A stretch of DNA of 64,000 bases from Gammaproteobacteria bacterium (lineage in GTDB: Bacteria > Pseudomonadota > Gammaproteobacteria > Francisellales > CACEW01). Below are positions 61,207-64,000 of this stretch, in pieces. Within the stretch, counting starts at the first letter, position 1. Each line of letters begins with the position of its first letter. The notes under the pieces were generated by a model that was not told the origin of the DNA, searched no databases, and saw only the letters and a list, made by a program, of their open reading frames with translations. A program made the position numbers and the translations under genes. The stretch is from contig JAUSAW010000018.1 of NCBI GenBank assembly GCA_030652335.1, positions 62,001 to 126,000 of the forward strand, given 5' to 3'.

Positions 61207-62306
61207 GATGGCAACTCGAGTGCTATGATTAGGCTTTGAATAAGCCCTAGCAAGATAATCACTCGCTCAAACCCAAAGGCTAAATAAGAATAATTAATTA
61301 AGCTGGCATTGGGGATTCTATCTTTACCGAACACCGATACTTTAAAGTGCTCTGCTGCATCAATGAATTCGGCATTGATAACTGGATCGCTTAGTGGCGC
61401 ATTACATAACAGCTTAAGCCTAGATAATGATACTATTAATTGGCTTAACATACAGACTATCCACTTTTGATGCTGCTCATCTATAGCACCCTCTATGGCT
61501 GAGATCTCTTTTAACCAGCCTGAGATCCTATCGAGTAAAATATATAAGGCGTATTGCTTCACTATTAAGGATTCTAATGCTTCTTTTTTGCTGGCGAGGT
61601 TGCTACGTTCGACGAACAGAAACTCTTGTTGCAGCCGCCATTCGAGATTACCAAGCAAAGGGTCGACTTCATTACCATGCGCTGCGATTTTTTGCCGTTC
61701 CATGCCAAGTTTAAGACATTCAACGCAAGCTATATAACGCGTTAATAATGATTCAATATGGGATTTGAGCTCGGCTTTTGGTTTTTCAGGCCACATATAA
61801 AAGTACACCACAAACATCATTAGTCCGGCTATCAATACCCCCGCTACGATCAAAAGTTTATCTGAAAGGGTGCCAATGATAAAATTAATACTAAGCAGAT
61901 ACATAATAGCGGCGGCAATAGGATAAGCTCGATATTGCGAGCCAAACCTTGCCAGATAGAAGCCTAAAAAACTTAATATAACCAATACACTATTAGCGAC
62001 CCAAAAATAAGATTGCAAAGCCAAACCTAAACCAATAGCGCCAGTGAAATACATTGCTGCCAACACCATATTCCATTTTTGGGCTCGCAAAGTTTCGCCA
62101 GTATGATTCACTCCAACAAACACCCCTGTCAGGCCGGCTAAAACTAGCCCTATAGGCTGGGACCAGGAAATGATAAGCGTTACGCTAAACACTAGCGCCA
62201 AGACCGACTTAAACCCCTGCTTAAACTTTACTAAGCCTGGATCGTAGTCGATCATCTTTTGATATAAATTTGTCATTACTATAGTCATGGATAACATTAT
62301 AGCCAC
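61203..62306 (-). CDS. FUSC-like membrane protein, first half-size gene
   Basis: A 367-aa protein with six or seven helices in residues 25-180 (FKSVLALVFSVTLIISWSQP, GLVLAGLTGVFVGVNHTGET) followed by a helical soluble part. Its architecture mirrors the downstream FUSC gene, which it overlaps by 4 bp. Together the two would equal one typical full-length FUSC transporter. The start is uncertain: a GTG at 62306 (MAIMLSMTIV) or internal ATGs a few codons on. No clear ribosome site was found. Confidence 0.72.
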   Translation of the reverse strand: MAIMLSMTIVMTNLYQKMIDYDPGLVKFKQGFKSVLALVFSVTLIISWSQPIGLVLAGLTGVFVGVNHTGETLRAQKWNMVLAAMYFTGAIGLGLALQSYFWVANSVLVILSFLGFYLARFGSQYRAYPIAAAIMYLLSINFIIGTLSDKLLIVAGVLIAGLMMFVVYFYMWPEKPKAELKSHIESLLTRYIACVECLKLGMERQKIAAHGNEVDPLLGNLEWRLQQEFLFVERSNLASKKEALESLIVKQYALYILLDRISGWLKEISAIEGAIDEQHQKWIVCMLSQLIVSLSRLKLLCNAPLSDPVINAEFIDAAEHFKVSVFGKDRIPNASLINYSYLAFGFERVIILLGLIQSLIIALELPS

Positions 62307-62695
62307 TTTCTGTTTGCTGTGATTTTATTAAATGCATTAATTTTATTCAGACATCTGTTTTATTTGTGATAGAGTAGCGCACTAAATAAAACCAATCATA
62401 TAAAAATAAGGTAGATTCAAATCCAGCTTATGCTCAACTAACAATCATTTTTTTCGATTCGTAGCGAATACCGCTATAAATGACTTTAGTTTTACTTTTT
62501 TTATCTTGCGCTATAAGTTGAGTTTTTTCGCCATTAAACACCTGTTTTACAATAATACGTTACAATAAATATCGACGATTGTTTCATAAAGTTTTACTTA
62601 AAAAATAATTTTTTGGCACAACCCTTTTTTTCACCATAAATATTGTTAAAATGCGGGAGTTAAAAAATCACCCCTCAAATTATCAGGAGAATTTT
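62307..62695. other. Non-coding region upstream of the partial stalked membrane protein
   Basis: About 390 bp, AT-rich, no convincing gene. It contains several T runs around 62480-62640 and, at its end, TCAGGAGA, the ribosome site for the ATG at 62696. Divergent promoters are expected here. Confidence 0.4.
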
Positions 62696-64000
62696 ATGTC
62701 AGGCGGCGCACCAACACGAAACCCTCTAGCCCCAGTAATTGAACCCGGCCCTATGAACTCTGCAAATATAAACAAGGAATGGCTAGAAAAACAAGCAGCA
62801 TTAATAAGTGCCGATCGTAAAACACCGTTTGTGTCAAAGGAACCGCCTGTGCCACAGGGGACGGGTGACGTACAAACACCTCTTTTACCCGAGGAAGGAA
62901 AACCTCTTTTACCCAAACCGAGCCGTTCACACGCTTTGGGGGTTAGAAAAAATGCAGTAACACGATGGTGTGAAAACACATCAACATGTAATAAAATAGC
63001 TATTGCTGTTGGCGCAGCTGTTCTTGTTGGTGGTCTTACCGCTTTGGGCCTATGGTTGGGCGGTGTATTTGGTCATGCTGACACCACCCCCCCTGCTGAT
63101 TTTAGCGCAAGAGGTAACCACACGGATTCTGCTCCAAGCGGAACACTTGTCACTTGGATGGCTGAAACTCAGCTCTTGGGTGGCGAAAATGATGTTGTAA
63201 CTAATTCCACCTTAATTAACTTCATAGGAACCGCAGGCTCAGCAACAGCAATCGCGGGTAACTGTACTATATTTATTGATAACCGAACCATTACCATTTT
63301 AAGCGTTGATACCCCGGTAGAGATTGACATAAGCAAACCAAGCCGCCAGGAATTAGAAGACACCATTAAGGGTGCTTCTGTTGTATGCTATAATACTAAC
63401 CTTACCACTTGGGCTGAATTTGCTCAGGGTACCGCAGTAGCCGGCCCAGTGCGCTCCAGCTTGATTAATACCCCAGCTTCTCCTACCCCAAGCGCGACTC
63501 CTTCAATCGCGCCATCAACAAGCCAAACATCCACTCCTTCCATTGGTGCATCGTCTAGCACCACGCCTTCCTTTACTCCATCGCCTACCGTTACTTCATC
63601 GCCTGCCGTAACGCCTACCGTTACTTCATCGCCTTCCGTAACGCCTTCCGTTACTCTATCGCCTACCGTAACGCCTTCAGCCACCCCATCCTCTTCAGCT
63701 AGCCAGACACCGGCTCCAGTACAAGAAACGATAATTTATACCGGCCCTCAAAATATTGAATGTTATCAAGGCATCGGTTGCCCACCTATTATAAATAGCT
63801 ATATTGGTGGCACTGCAAATAACGGCACCACTACTGTGAATTTTACAGCAAATCTTAACCCCACATCGACTGGCACAAATTCGGTAACCGTAAATTTTAA
63901 GAACGGCACCGCATTCTTGACAGTAAGCCCGGCCAATCCTTCAATAACAACAAGCTTGACCTGGCCAAATCCATGGAATGCTACTAATGCTTTAAATGGA
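62696..64000 (+). CDS. Single-pass membrane protein with Pro/Thr/Ser-rich stalk (3' end outside window)
   Basis: The ATG at 62696 follows AGGAGA and the frame runs open to the window end, giving 435 residues with no stop. Residues 1-98 are polar and Pro-rich (e.g. PLLPEEGKPLLPKPS), presumably cytosolic. About 99-125 form one membrane helix (IAIAVGAAVLVGGLTALGLW). Then comes an extracytoplasmic beta-like domain with several Cys. About 259-341 is a Ser/Thr/Pro stalk with 10-residue repeats (PTVTSSPAVT). After this begins another beta-rich domain. It looks like a surface-exposed or translocated protein of unknown function. The C-terminal domain that would classify it is missing. Confidence 0.75.
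   Translation, partial: MSGGAPTRNPLAPVIEPGPMNSANINKEWLEKQAALISADRKTPFVSKEPPVPQGTGDVQTPLLPEEGKPLLPKPSRSHALGVRKNAVTRWCENTSTCNKIAIAVGAAVLVGGLTALGLWLGGVFGHADTTPPADFSARGNHTDSAPSGTLVTWMAETQLLGGENDVVTNSTLINFIGTAGSATAIAGNCTIFIDNRTITILSVDTPVEIDISKPSRQELEDTIKGASVVCYNTNLTTWAEFAQGTAVAGPVRSSLINTPASPTPSATPSIAPSTSQTSTPSIGASSSTTPSFTPSPTVTSSPAVTPTVTSSPSVTPSVTLSPTVTPSATPSSSASQTPAPVQETIIYTGPQNIECYQGIGCPPIINSYIGGTANNGTTTVNFTANLNPTSTGTNSVTVNFKNGTAFLTVSPANPSITTSLTWPNPWNATNALNG
63587..63676 (+). repeat. Three 30-bp tandem repeats in the stalk region
   Basis: Three consecutive units of 30 bp (63587-63616, 63617-63646, 63647-63676), each starting like ACCGTTACTTCATCGCCT and ending GTAACGCCT, encode TVTSSPAVTP-like decapeptides. 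Only a few substitutions separate the units, so the stalk length is probably variable between strains. Confidence 0.85.

Noticed and set aside
62683..62979. 98-aa minus-strand frame opposite the N-terminus of the stalked protein
   Set aside because: The plus-strand frame has a perfect ribosome site and continues for over 1.3 kb; the minus frame has no supporting signal.
63424..63684. 86-aa minus-strand frame rich in Gly/Val/Glu/Thr repeats
   Set aside because: It is the reverse complement of the Thr/Pro/Ser repeat stalk; the repeat produces an open frame on both strands.

Overview
The window looks like a chromosomal segment of a moderately AT-rich gammaproteobacterium, most likely a host-associated or amoeba-associated member of the Legionellales. 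This rests on gammaproteobacterial housekeeping neighbourhoods (murJ-ribF, rlmD-relA, holB-tatD, pdxH, an IHF subunit, a tRNA-Asn with encoded CCA) and on an accessory style typical of that order: many MFS/APC/POT permeases, a PAS histidine kinase, a candidate cyclodipeptide synthase, decayed genes and CsrA-like sites. The order-level call is inference.

Layout. 1-5.3 kb: partial drug-efflux MFS, a decayed LuxR-type regulator, an orphan PAS-PAS histidine kinase, a candidate tRNA-dependent cyclodipeptide synthase, a SemiSWEET-like protein and an MFS exporter. 5.3-8 kb: an SDR-trehalase-small-protein operon. 8.2-20 kb: conserved genes ribF, murJ, pdxH, an AsmA-family gene, tatD, holB, relA and rlmD, with a few hypotheticals. 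20-25.8 kb: a CBS protein, then a five-gene operon with an amino-acid permease, an Asp/Glu racemase, AzlC/AzlD and a POT peptide transporter. 25.9-29.4 kb: a small mobile-looking zone with tRNA-Asn, a RelE/RHH pair bracketed by a copy of the tRNA 3' end, a Phd/PIN pair between diverged repeats, an MFS exporter and a gene remnant.

29.6-46.4 kb: a same-strand six-gene operon of very large, signal-peptide-less, beta-rich proteins (849, 1279, 456, 1531, 726 and 710 aa). The third is an endonuclease/exonuclease/phosphatase-fold enzyme with its catalytic residues present, the fourth resembles the DUF6603 family, and the last two are tandem YVTN beta-propeller paralogues. I know of no described system with this composition, and it is my leading candidate for something new. 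47-54.6 kb: a two-module NRPS (A-PCP-C-A-PCP-TE) whose thioesterase has Cys at the nucleophile position, followed by an ABC exporter, a compact dipeptide-type natural-product locus.

54.7-64 kb: sodC, a small gene between CsrA-like hairpins, an APC permease, an IHF-beta-like gene, a PBP4-type carboxypeptidase, a YciA-like thioesterase, a split FUSC pair, and the start of a single-pass membrane protein with a Thr/Pro/Ser repeat stalk that runs off the end.

All family assignments were made by eye from translated sequence and motif recall. No database search was run.
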